DNA from: Oscillospiraceae bacterium
GTDB lineage: Bacteria > Bacillota > Clostridia > Oscillospirales > Ruminococcaceae
Length of the DNA stretch: 64,000 bases
Direction of reading: 5' to 3'
NCBI GenBank assembly: GCA_017427265.1
Contig: JAFRTG010000014.1
Span: 1-64,000 of the forward strand
A program made the translations under genes and the position numbers. The number at the start of each line of letters is the position of its first letter. The first letter of the stretch is position 1. Positions 51,552 to 59,406 of this stretch are shown here, one piece after another. A model generated the notes under the pieces. The model did no database searches and had not been told where the DNA came from. It worked only from the letters and a program-made list of their open reading frames with translations.

Positions 51552-51616
51552 ATCAGATTGCTCCTTTCAAAGGCCCGTTTCTGCCATATCCGGCAGCGGG
51601 TTAATCATGTATGTTT

Positions 51617-51645
51617 ATTATATCATGTATCCCCGCATCTGTCAA
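51617..51645 (-). promoter_or_regulatory. Promoter of the DUF1292/yihY genes
   Basis: TTGACA (51645-51640) and TATAAT (51622-51617), spacer 17 bp. Confidence 0.8.
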
Positions 51646-51651
51646 GGCGGG

Positions 51652-51911
51652 CGGGTCGGCAGTGCCGACAGCCATTTCCCTTCGGAGGTCGGCAGCGGAG
51701 CTCGCCAAATAAGTGAAATTCACGCCGCTGTTCGCGGCTGCGGGCAGTGCCCGCTTCCATATTCCTTCGGAGGGCGTTAGCGGAACTCCGCCAATAAGTA
51801 AAATTCACGCCGCTGTTCGCGGCTGCGGGCAGTGCCCGCTTCCAATTCCCTTCGGAGGGCGTTAGCGGAACTCCCCCAATAAGTGAAATTCACGCCGCTG
51901 TTCGCGGCTTC
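51652..51911. repeat. 85-bp tandem repeat with internal hairpins
   Basis: Two near-identical 85-bp units (51721-51805, 51806-51890) are flanked by a diverged copy on the left (to 51720) and a partial copy from 51891. CACGCCGCTGTTCGCGGC starts each at 51721, 51806 and 51891. Each full unit holds hairpins GCCGC/GCGGC (loop TGTTC) and GCGGGC/GCCCGC (loop AGT). No convincing gene lies within 51646-52680. Confidence 0.85.
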
Positions 51912-51984
51912 TGTGACGCAACCTCTCCCAATACTAAAGCTCGCTACGAGAGCGCGACCTCGCCCCAAATTAAAGTTTTTGGTC

Positions 51985-52315
51985 GAGCTTTTTTCAAAAA
52001 GCTCGCAGGTTCTTAGGGCAGAGCCCTAAGTCGCTCTCCGCAGAGAGCGAAACTCCCCTATCGTCAGGCGCACCGCAAGGGGGAATTTCAAAAACGATCC
52101 AGCGGATCGTTTTTGGAAGGGGGGAGCCCTGTAAGAGAGGGCTCCCCCAAGCGGATTGCGGAGTAATCCGCGACACCCGCAGCGCATAGAAGCTGACGTC
52201 AGTCAGATTCGAGCGATGCGGGTGCATTTCTGCCTCCCCTGAAAGGGGAGGTGTCTGCGGAGCAGACGGAGGGGTCAAGGTATACACAAAAGGCGCTGAC
52301 ATCACAGTCAGTGCC
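51985..52315. repeat. Dense array of perfect hairpins
   Basis: Successive stems: 51985-52004 (9 bp), 52012-52030 (8 bp, loop AGA), 52031-52050 (8 bp, CGCA), 52089-52115 (12 bp, AGC), 52120-52148 (11 bp, 7-nt loop), 52151-52171 (7 bp), 52174-52224 (8-bp outer stem), 52233-52251 (8 bp, GAA), 52253-52267 (6 bp, GGA) and 52292-52315 (9 bp with one G-U, terminator-like). There is no coding sense. The region resembles a cluster of intergenic palindromic repeats. Confidence 0.8.
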
Positions 52316-52591
52316 CTCGTCGCTCACCGCAGCGCCGACGAAGTCGCCGCATAGCTTTCTGCGCATCCGGGTTCACAGGGCGGGAGCCCTGTGTTATGGT
52401 TATGGCGGGATGCAAAGAGCGGCAGCCCTTTGAGCGATGCAGGTTGTACAATTCAAAAGCCGGCGCATTTTGCATGTGAGCCGCCCTCAAATAGTATTTC
52501 GTATACCAAATTATTGGCAGAAAATTGCTGATATATGTTACCGAAAGCGCAAAAAACAGAAAATTCATTCGCCAAAATGGCAATAGTTTCA

Positions 52592-52620
52592 TTGACATTT
52601 CATTAACGCCGTGTTATAAT
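52592..52620 (+). promoter_or_regulatory. Promoter of the UDP-sugar pyrophosphorylase gene
   Basis: TTGACA (52592-52597) and TATAAT (52615-52620), spacer 17 bp. An ATATCCTG/CAGGATAT hairpin follows in the leader. Confidence 0.82.
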
Positions 52621-52700
52621 ACTATATAAATATCCTGCTTGGAAAATACAGACAGGATATAAAAAGGCATGATATCCGAAGCAAAGGGGAGAACATTGTT

Positions 52701-53915
52701 ATGCTGCAAAAGGCAATCGCACGGCTTTCAGCGTGCAATCAGACGCATTTGATAGATCATTTGAACGCGCTTGCGCCGGAAGCACAGGCCGCACTTGCGG
52801 AACAGATCGCAGAGCTGGATTTTTCTGTGCTGGAAGCGGAAAACGCCGGCGGAACCCGCGGATGCTTTGCACCGCTCTATGCCACAACACTTGCGGAGAT
52901 CGCACAGAACCGCGAACGCTTTACAGCGGCGGGTCTGGAAGCCATCCGCGCCGGCAAGGTCGGTGCCGTGATGCTCGCGGGCGGACAGGGCACACGCCTC
53001 GGCTTCGATAAACCGAAGGGCACATTCAATGTCGGCCTCACGCACGAGCTTTATATTTTCGAGTGCCTGATCCGGAATCTGCTGGATGTTGCACAGGCCG
53101 CGGGAGTTCCGGTGCCGCTTTTTATCATGACGAGCATCGACAATTACGGAGATACCCGCGCGTTTTTCGAGGCGCACGATTATTTCGGCTATGACCGGAA
53201 TTTTGTATGGTTCTATCAGCAGGAACAGCTTCCCGCAACGGATACCGAGGGCAGACTGCTGCTTGCCGCACCCGACCGCATTGCGACAGCACCGAACGGA
53301 AACGGCGGCTGGTATGCCTCGATGGAAAAGGCCGGAATGCGCAGCGTGCTCCGGGAGAAAGGCATTGAGTGGCTGAACGTCTTTGCAATGGACAATGTGC
53401 TGCAGCGCATTGCAGACCCCTGCTTTGTCGGTGCGGTGATCGAATCCGGCATGACATCCGGTGCAAAGGTCGTCGCAAAGGCTGCGCCGGAGGAAAAGGT
53501 CGGCGTGCTCTGCCTTGAGGACGGCCGCCCGTCCATCGTCGAATACTACGAAATGACAGAGGAAATGCGCACCCGCCGTGAGCCGGACGGCAAGCTCTCG
53601 TATAATTACGGCGTCATCCTGAACTACCTGTTCCGGGTAGACAAGCTCGATGAGACGCTGCAGGTTCCGCTTCCGCTGCACCGTGCGTTTAAAAAATTGA
53701 ACTATATGGATAAAACCGGTGCGGTGATTTCGCCGGAAAAGCCGAATGCCTATAAATATGAGACGCTTGCACTGGATATGGTCAAGCTGCAGTCCGACTG
53801 CCTTGCATATGAGGTTGACCGCTTCCGGGAATTTGCCCCGATCAAGAATAAATCGGGCGTCGATTCCGTCGATACGGCGCGGGAACTGCTCCGCCGCAAC
53901 GGTGTGCTTCTCTGA
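52701..53915 (+). CDS. UDPGP-type UDP-sugar (UDP-HexNAc) pyrophosphorylase
   Basis: 404 residues. The nucleotide-binding signature LAGGQGTRLGFDKPKG is at 92-107, the eukaryote-like UDPGP/UAP1 form rather than GalU or GlmU. It should make a UDP-sugar from UTP and a sugar 1-phosphate. The next gene encodes an N-acetylhexosamine 1-kinase-like protein, so UDP-GlcNAc or UDP-GalNAc is the likely product, as in the bifidobacterial lacto-N-biose pathway. GGGGAG precedes ATG 52701. The two genes have separate promoters. Confidence 0.85.
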   Translation: MLQKAIARLSACNQTHLIDHLNALAPEAQAALAEQIAELDFSVLEAENAGGTRGCFAPLYATTLAEIAQNRERFTAAGLEAIRAGKVGAVMLAGGQGTRLGFDKPKGTFNVGLTHELYIFECLIRNLLDVAQAAGVPVPLFIMTSIDNYGDTRAFFEAHDYFGYDRNFVWFYQQEQLPATDTEGRLLLAAPDRIATAPNGNGGWYASMEKAGMRSVLREKGIEWLNVFAMDNVLQRIADPCFVGAVIESGMTSGAKVVAKAAPEEKVGVLCLEDGRPSIVEYYEMTEEMRTRREPDGKLSYNYGVILNYLFRVDKLDETLQVPLPLHRAFKKLNYMDKTGAVISPEKPNAYKYETLALDMVKLQSDCLAYEVDRFREFAPIKNKSGVDSVDTARELLRRNGVLL

Positions 53916-53936
53916 CTGATGCATGAAAAAAGTGAG

Positions 53937-53997
53937 AACGGTCCCCGGACTTTGCCGGAAAAGCACTGCTTATTCCGCTGCGGAGCCGCGGGCCGTT
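53937..53997 (+). terminator. Terminator after the pyrophosphorylase gene
   Basis: AACGGTCCCCGG (53937-53948) pairs, with one mismatch and one G-U, with CCGCGGGCCGTT (53986-53997), followed by TTG. The intervening loop is long. Confidence 0.6.
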
Positions 53998-54135
53998 TTG
54001 CCGTGTGACGGATATAAACGGGCCGGAAAACGCCGATTCCTCAGAAATTGCGGTTTCATTTTTGCGGATATAGTATGAAAAACGAACGGAAACCGCGTAA
54101 TTATGTATGAAAAATCTACCAGAGTGAAAAATCGC

Positions 54136-54164
54136 TTGACAACGCCCTGCATTCGTGGTATACT
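54136..54164 (+). promoter_or_regulatory. Promoter of the kinase gene
   Basis: TTGACA (54136-54141) and TATACT (54159-54164), spacer 17 bp. Confidence 0.8.
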
Positions 54165-54304
54165 AATTATTAAGAATATCTTTAGGAAAAAGCGTTTTGC
54201 AGGCATGATGTTCCGCTGCATCTGCCGGAGTCGGCGCTCCGGTTCCCCCAAAAGTCCGATGCCTGCCATGGCCCCCCCGATTATAATCAGTGGAGAAAAA
54301 GTAT
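54165..54304 (+). promoter_or_regulatory. Structured 5' leader of the kinase gene
   Basis: A 140-nt leader in which GCAGGCAT (54199-54206) pairs with ATGCCTGC (54259-54266) around an inner stem CCGGAG/CTCCGG (54225-54242). A run of seven C at 54272-54278 lies shortly before the GGAG ribosome site and could mask it. It could be a riboswitch or protein-binding leader; no known class is recognised. Confidence 0.4.
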
Positions 54305-55402
54305 ATGTTTGAAACAATCAGCAAGATCGGAGCAGCGTTCCGGCTTCCGGGCACGCTCTCCGCATACGACGCAATCACCAACGGCAACATCAATGCGACT
54401 TACCGTGTGACCTACCGCGATGAGAGCGGCAGCAGCAAGTCGTATGTGTTCCAGCGGATCAATACCGTCGTATTCAGCAACCCCGTTCAGATCATGCACA
54501 ATATCGACCTGGTGACTTCGTATATCCGGGAGAAATTCCCGAATGCGCGCACGCTGCACTTTCATCATACCGCGGACGGAAAAAACTACGTGTTCGATGC
54601 GGATGACTGCTTCTGGCGTGTTATGAACTGGGTCGATTCTGTCACGTTTAACACCTGTGACGATCCTGCCGTGATTGAGGCGACAGGCCGTGCATTCGGC
54701 AGATTCCAGAATCAGCTTGCAGATTTTGACGGTGCACAGCTGTTCGAGACAATCCCTGATTTTCACAACACCAAAAAGCGGCTCGATACCCTTTTTGCAC
54801 ATGCCGAAGCGGATCCCTGCGGCAGAGTATCCGGCGTACAGGCCGAGCTTTCGCAGATCGCTTCCGTGCGGGAGAAGGCAGGCGCGCTTTCCGTGCGCTA
54901 TGCGGCCGGCGAATTTCCGGTGCGCGTGACGCATAACGACACAAAATCCAACAATGTCCTCTTTGACCGTGAAACGAAAATGCCGCTCGTCGTCATTGAT
55001 CTGGATACCGTCATGCCGGGCATGGCCATGTACGATTTCGGTGATGCCGTGCGCTTTATCGCAAACACCGCGGCTGAGGACGAGCCTGACCTGCAGAAGG
55101 TCAGCTTTGATACGGAAAAGTTCAGCGCATTCTGCAAAGGCTTCATCGGTGAGGTCGCAAACGGCCTGACACAGCCGGAGCTTGACAGCCTTGTGCTTGC
55201 CGCATTTTCCGTGACCGTGGAGCTTGCCTCGCGGTTCCTTGACGACTATATCACAGGAGATAAATATTTCAAGATCAATTATCCGGAGCATAATCTCGTG
55301 CGTACCCGCTGCCAGCTCGCCCTTGCTATGGACATCCTGAAAAAGCAGGAGGAGCTGGAGCAGATCGTCCGTTCCTCTGCAGCAGAGGCTGCGGCAAACT
55401 GA
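54305..55402 (+). CDS. N-acetylhexosamine 1-kinase-like phosphotransferase
   Basis: 365 residues of the aminoglycoside-phosphotransferase fold. TNGNINATYRVTY near the N-terminus, VTHNDTKSNNVLFD (catalytic H-N-D) and VIDLDTVMPGMAMYDFGD, together with the C-terminal KYFKINYPEHNLVRTR, match bifidobacterial NahK closely as I recall it. NahK phosphorylates GlcNAc or GalNAc at C1. With the preceding pyrophosphorylase this would make UDP-HexNAc from free sugar. I chose ATG 54305, 9 bases after GGAG. Confidence 0.8.
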   Translation: MFETISKIGAAFRLPGTLSAYDAITNGNINATYRVTYRDESGSSKSYVFQRINTVVFSNPVQIMHNIDLVTSYIREKFPNARTLHFHHTADGKNYVFDADDCFWRVMNWVDSVTFNTCDDPAVIEATGRAFGRFQNQLADFDGAQLFETIPDFHNTKKRLDTLFAHAEADPCGRVSGVQAELSQIASVREKAGALSVRYAAGEFPVRVTHNDTKSNNVLFDRETKMPLVVIDLDTVMPGMAMYDFGDAVRFIANTAAEDEPDLQKVSFDTEKFSAFCKGFIGEVANGLTQPELDSLVLAAFSVTVELASRFLDDYITGDKYFKINYPEHNLVRTRCQLALAMDILKKQEELEQIVRSSAAEAAAN

Positions 55403-55540
55403 ACGTGTATCAGTCGTTCGTATCGGAGCGCCTCCGTATCCCGAAGGCGTTCCGGTACGGATACTTTCTGTCTGTGTGACCGGTGCGCTTGTTCGGAACT
55501 GAACGTACCGGCGGAATGAAGGATAAGAGGTTCATTGGAT

Positions 55541-57541
55541 ATGAAATCAAAGTTCAAAAAATATGTAAGCTCCTTTTCGCACCGGAAAATGCTGCTTGCA
55601 GTTGCAGACGGCTTTATTCTTGTGACGGCTTCGCTGATTACGAATTATCTGCTGTCCCTGCTCTGCTGCGGGATTCCGGCGGCAGACATGGTTGTCCCGA
55701 TTGTGATCGGTACGATCTGCTGCTTTGCATTCCTTTCGATGTTCGGCGCCTACAGCAAAATGTGGCGCTACTTCCGCAGCAAGGATTATCTTTCCTGCGT
55801 GTTCGGCGTCATTTTCGGCGTTTCCGTGACATGTCTCTTTGCGTATGTGCTGGATAAAAAGATTCCGCCGGTGTTTGCGCTTGCACATATGGTCATCGGC
55901 ATCATCGGCATCTGTCTGTTCCGTCTGCTGTTCCGCAAGACGTTTATTGAGATGACCGGAAATGAGCACCGCGAAAATCAGTTCAAGCGCACCATGATTA
56001 TCGGCGGCGGCATGGCCTGCCGGATGCTCCTGACGGAGATCAAGAACGCGAAGAAATCCCCCTATGAGGGCGACAAGATTTCCGCGCAGTTCACGCCGAT
56101 CTGCATCATTGACGACGACCGCAACAAGGTCGGCTCGGATGTGATGGGCGTTGAAATCGTCGGTACAACCGCTGATATTGAGCGCTTTGCCAAGGAAAAG
56201 GAAATCGAGCAGATCATCTTTGCAGTGCCCTCTGCCGTTGAGGACGAGCGTGCGCGTGTCATGGAAATCTGTTCCAAGACAAAGGTGCCGGTCAAGATCG
56301 TTCCCTTCATCGGCAATCTGATCTTTGATGACAAAACACCGCTTTTGCAGCAGGTGCGTGATATCAAGGTCGAGGATCTGCTCGGCAGAGACCCGATCAA
56401 GTTTGACAATGAGGATATCCGGAAGTTTATCAGCGGCAAGGTCTGTATGGTCACAGGCGGCGGCGGTTCGATCGGCTCCGAGCTGGTGCGGCAGATCGCA
56501 AAGTATCAGCCGAAGCAGGTCATCATTGTCGATATCTATGAGAACAACGCCTATGAGATTCAGCAGGAGCTCGTGATGGAATACGGCAAATCGCTGGATC
56601 TTGTGACGCTGATTGCGTCTGTGCGTGACTATTACCGCATCAACCAGATCTTCAAAAAGTATAAGCCGCAGGTCGTGTTCCATGCTGCAGCGCATAAGCA
56701 TGTGCCGCTGATGGAGGTCTCTCCGATGGAGGCCATCAAGAACAACATTGTCGGTACGTTCAATGTTGCGACGCTTGCGCAGTTCCACCTCGTGGAAAAG
56801 TTTGTCATGATCTCGACGGACAAGGCCGTCAATCCGACCAATGTCATGGGCGCTTCCAAGCGCTGCTGTGAGATGATCGTGCAGTATCTGTCCCAGCAGA
56901 ATGACGGCCGGACGGAGTTCGTCACGACCCGTTTCGGCAATGTGCTCGGCTCGAACGGCTCGGTGATTCCGCTGTTCAAAAAGCAGATTGAGCAGGGCAA
57001 GCCTGTCACGGTCACGCATCCGGACGTCATCCGTTACTTCATGACGATTCCGGAGGCCGTCAGCCTCGTCATGGAGGCGGCTGCCATTGCCAAGGGCGGC
57101 GAGATCTTCGTGCTCGATATGGGCAAGCCTGTCCGTATCGTGGCGCTTGCAGAAAACCTGATCCGTATGTACGGCAAGGTGCCGTATAAGGATGTTGAGA
57201 TCAAGTTTGTCGGTCTGCGTCCGGGCGAAAAAATCAAGGAAGAGCTGCTGATGGACGAGGAGGGTCTGCAAAAGACCGCCAACAAGCTCATTTACATCGG
57301 TCAGCAGATTCAGATTGATTCCAATACCTTTGCGATGAAGCTGCGGATTCTCCGCGATGCTGCGCAGGAGAACAAGGAAGCTGTTGCTGTGGCTGCGCTG
57401 CATGAGATGGTTCCGACCTTTGTCACACCGGAGGAATTTAATAATCATGCGCTCCATGAACATGCGGATAAGGTTCCGGCTGCCGCCGATCCGCTCCGCA
57501 GGAAAGAGGAGACCGAGCACGGAAAGCTCGTGACTGTATAA
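55541..57541 (+). CDS. Membrane NDP-sugar 4,6-dehydratase/epimerase (CapD/PglF-like)
   Basis: 666 residues. Four N-terminal transmembrane helices (about 18-130) are followed by a first nucleotide-binding domain (IIGGGMACRML) and a catalytic SDR domain with TGGGGSIGSELVRQ and MISTDKAVNPTNVMGASKR, where a methionine stands in the usual tyrosine position of M-x3-K, as in PglF/WbpM-type dehydratases. Members convert UDP-GlcNAc to a 4-keto-6-deoxy sugar for capsule or glycan synthesis. Start ATG 55541 was preferred to TTG 55535. The C-terminal tail is variable. Confidence 0.88.
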   Translation: MKSKFKKYVSSFSHRKMLLAVADGFILVTASLITNYLLSLLCCGIPAADMVVPIVIGTICCFAFLSMFGAYSKMWRYFRSKDYLSCVFGVIFGVSVTCLFAYVLDKKIPPVFALAHMVIGIIGICLFRLLFRKTFIEMTGNEHRENQFKRTMIIGGGMACRMLLTEIKNAKKSPYEGDKISAQFTPICIIDDDRNKVGSDVMGVEIVGTTADIERFAKEKEIEQIIFAVPSAVEDERARVMEICSKTKVPVKIVPFIGNLIFDDKTPLLQQVRDIKVEDLLGRDPIKFDNEDIRKFISGKVCMVTGGGGSIGSELVRQIAKYQPKQVIIVDIYENNAYEIQQELVMEYGKSLDLVTLIASVRDYYRINQIFKKYKPQVVFHAAAHKHVPLMEVSPMEAIKNNIVGTFNVATLAQFHLVEKFVMISTDKAVNPTNVMGASKRCCEMIVQYLSQQNDGRTEFVTTRFGNVLGSNGSVIPLFKKQIEQGKPVTVTHPDVIRYFMTIPEAVSLVMEAAAIAKGGEIFVLDMGKPVRIVALAENLIRMYGKVPYKDVEIKFVGLRPGEKIKEELLMDEEGLQKTANKLIYIGQQIQIDSNTFAMKLRILRDAAQENKEAVAVAALHEMVPTFVTPEEFNNHALHEHADKVPAAADPLRRKEETEHGKLVTV

Positions 57542-57543
57542 AA

Positions 57544-57592
57544 TGATTGCCGCTGTAAGTCTGACGGTTTGTCAGATGTACGGCGGCAATTT
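57544..57592 (+). terminator. Terminator after the dehydratase gene
   Basis: A long imperfect stem, ATTGCCGC...GTCTGAC with GTCAGAT...GCGGCAAT, is followed by TTTTG. Confidence 0.7.
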
Positions 57593-57624
57593 TGTATGTT
57601 TCAATCAGACAGGAGGAAATGTGT

Positions 57625-58176
57625 ATGCATGTACTGGTTATCAACTGCAGCCCGGTCCGGACGGGCGCGACGGCGGAAATCGTCAGGATCGTTTCCGGTA
57701 GTCTGTCAGAGCACTGTCAGGTCAGGACGGTTTGCATTGATGATTACAGCTTTCAGTTCTGCAAGGGCTGCCGGCGATGTCATCAGACGGCACAATGCGT
57801 TCTGCAGGACGATATTCCCGCAATGATACAGGAATTTGAGCAGGCGGATGTCATTGTAGCCGTTTCGCCGTCATACTGGGCGGATGTGCCGGGACAGTTC
57901 AAAGCGTTCATTGACCGGTGCACGCCGTGGTGCAATACGCATACACCCCATGCATCGCTCAGCAGCGGAAAAAGAGGCTATGCGATTGCGCTGCGTACCG
58001 GTCCGGGCATGCCGGAATGTGAGCAGATTCTCCGCACGGTGTCGCATTTTTACGGCCATATGGAGATTGCATACTGCGGCGGGCTTGGGCTTTGTGCCGT
58101 GGAATATAAAGAGCAGGTCGAACCGCACAGAGCGGAAATCGAGGCGTTCTGCGGAAAGATCCGGTCAGCTGTTTAA
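57625..58176 (+). CDS. Flavodoxin-family NAD(P)H-dependent reductase
   Basis: 183 residues. VLVINCSPVRTGATAEIV is the FMN phosphate loop, CKGCRRCHQTAQCVLQDD a cysteine-rich segment common in this family, and VAVSPSYWADVPGQFKAFID the isoalloxazine-binding loop. It probably reduces quinones or an iron-sulfur partner. ATG 57625 follows AGGAGG. Its last 4 bases overlap the end of the convergent EAL gene. Confidence 0.85.
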   Translation: MHVLVINCSPVRTGATAEIVRIVSGSLSEHCQVRTVCIDDYSFQFCKGCRRCHQTAQCVLQDDIPAMIQEFEQADVIVAVSPSYWADVPGQFKAFIDRCTPWCNTHTPHASLSSGKRGYAIALRTGPGMPECEQILRTVSHFYGHMEIAYCGGLGLCAVEYKEQVEPHRAEIEAFCGKIRSAV

Positions 58177-59360
58177 TCCGGAAGATTCTGGCAGAGCGAA
58201 ATGATAATGATATCATCGGAGTAATTGCACCGGACAAAAAAGTCCACGGTTTCCGCACGCCGGTAGACACCGTCATCTCCGAGCTGCCGTGTGACAAGCC
58301 GCACCTCATGAATCCCGTTTGCGCAGTCCGCGAGCAGCTTTTCCCGGCTGAAGGCAGCCGCGAAGTCTGCGCGGTCGTCCGGGTGCATACTCATGGCGCC
58401 GTGCATAATCAGTTCATCATATATACCGGTGGACGGGCAGTTTGTCGAAGTAAAATCCTGATAGGCCATTGCGTAATAGGTATTCCGTGTCAGATTGGAG
58501 AAGATGACAAGCGGATAGCGCCGGAAAATGACGCTCAGCAGGAGATTTGCTGCGCTGGTGTGGCTCTGGAACCGCAGGATATCCGCAGGTTCCTCTGCAA
58601 CCTGATGCGTCTGACAAAGCGTCAGATATTCCTGCTCCGGCATCGGGCGTGCGAACAGATAACCCTGAATCTTGCTGCAGTCGCATGAGCGCAGAAATGC
58701 AAGCTGTTCCTTGGTTTCAACGCCTTCAGCGACCGTTTTCATCTGCAGCCGGTGTGCAAATGAAAAAATACTTTCCAGCACGATGCGTTCCTTTTCGTCC
58801 TCGCAGTTGCGGCTGAGCAAAGATTTGTCGATTTTCAGCACATCTGCCGGAACGTCTTTTACAAACTGCAGCGAGGAAAGCCCGCTGCCGAAATCGTCAA
58901 TCACAACCGTAAAGCCTGCCGCCCGGATGGAAACAATCCAGTCAGAAAACTCGTGCTCCTCTGCAACCATGGCCGATTCCGTGATCTCAACCTCAATCAG
59001 CGGGTGCGGAAGCTCGTATTGATCCGCCAGTGCAGAGAGCTTTTCGGCGAAGTTCGCTTCCCGGATATGTCTGCGTGAGAAATTGACCGAGACCGGAAAC
59101 TGCGGCAGAATGTTCTGCTTGACCAGCGTTTTGCAGACCTGCTCTGTCACATACCAGTCAATGTCCAGAATCAGGTCGGATTCCTCTGCAGCCGGAATAA
59201 ACTCAGACGGCGGAACCAGCGTTCCGTCCGGCTTTTTCCAGCGCACAAGTGCCTCAGCACTTTTCAGCCGGCTTGTCATCGTGACATACAGCGGCTGATA
59301 ATATACACAAAGCGCGTTCTGTTCGAGTGCAGCTTTGATCTCGTCTGCGGTATATTTCAT
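58173..59360 (-). CDS. EAL-domain c-di-GMP phosphodiesterase
   Basis: 395 residues. The EAL domain (about 5-240) has the signature E36-A-L with VRW, EVEITESA, DDFGSG at 155-160, the lysine in VLKIDKS and AEGVE at 211-215, so all key catalytic residues appear present. The C-terminal 150 residues look like a PAS-type sensor, unusual in coming after rather than before EAL. It should hydrolyse c-di-GMP. It is 46 bases downstream of a GGDEF gene on the same strand, forming a make-and-break pair. Confidence 0.9.
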   Translation of the reverse strand: MKYTADEIKAALEQNALCVYYQPLYVTMTSRLKSAEALVRWKKPDGTLVPPSEFIPAAEESDLILDIDWYVTEQVCKTLVKQNILPQFPVSVNFSRRHIREANFAEKLSALADQYELPHPLIEVEITESAMVAEEHEFSDWIVSIRAAGFTVVIDDFGSGLSSLQFVKDVPADVLKIDKSLLSRNCEDEKERIVLESIFSFAHRLQMKTVAEGVETKEQLAFLRSCDCSKIQGYLFARPMPEQEYLTLCQTHQVAEEPADILRFQSHTSAANLLLSVIFRRYPLVIFSNLTRNTYYAMAYQDFTSTNCPSTGIYDELIMHGAMSMHPDDRADFAAAFSREKLLADCANGIHEVRLVTRQLGDDGVYRRAETVDFFVRCNYSDDIIIISLCQNLPD

Positions 59361-59406
59361 AGAGGCTGCCCATCCTTTCCGTCTGCCTTACGGCGGCATT
59401 TCCTGT

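Noticed and set aside
51652..51911. CRISPR array
   Set aside because: The 85-bp units are identical along their whole length with no variable spacers, and no cas genes are nearby.
52308..52598. Small minus-strand open frame of 96 codons
   Set aside because: It runs through repeat DNA and has no ribosome site or family resemblance.
55547..57520. Open frame antisense to the CapD-like gene
   Set aside because: Shadow of a GC-biased real gene; no coding evidence.
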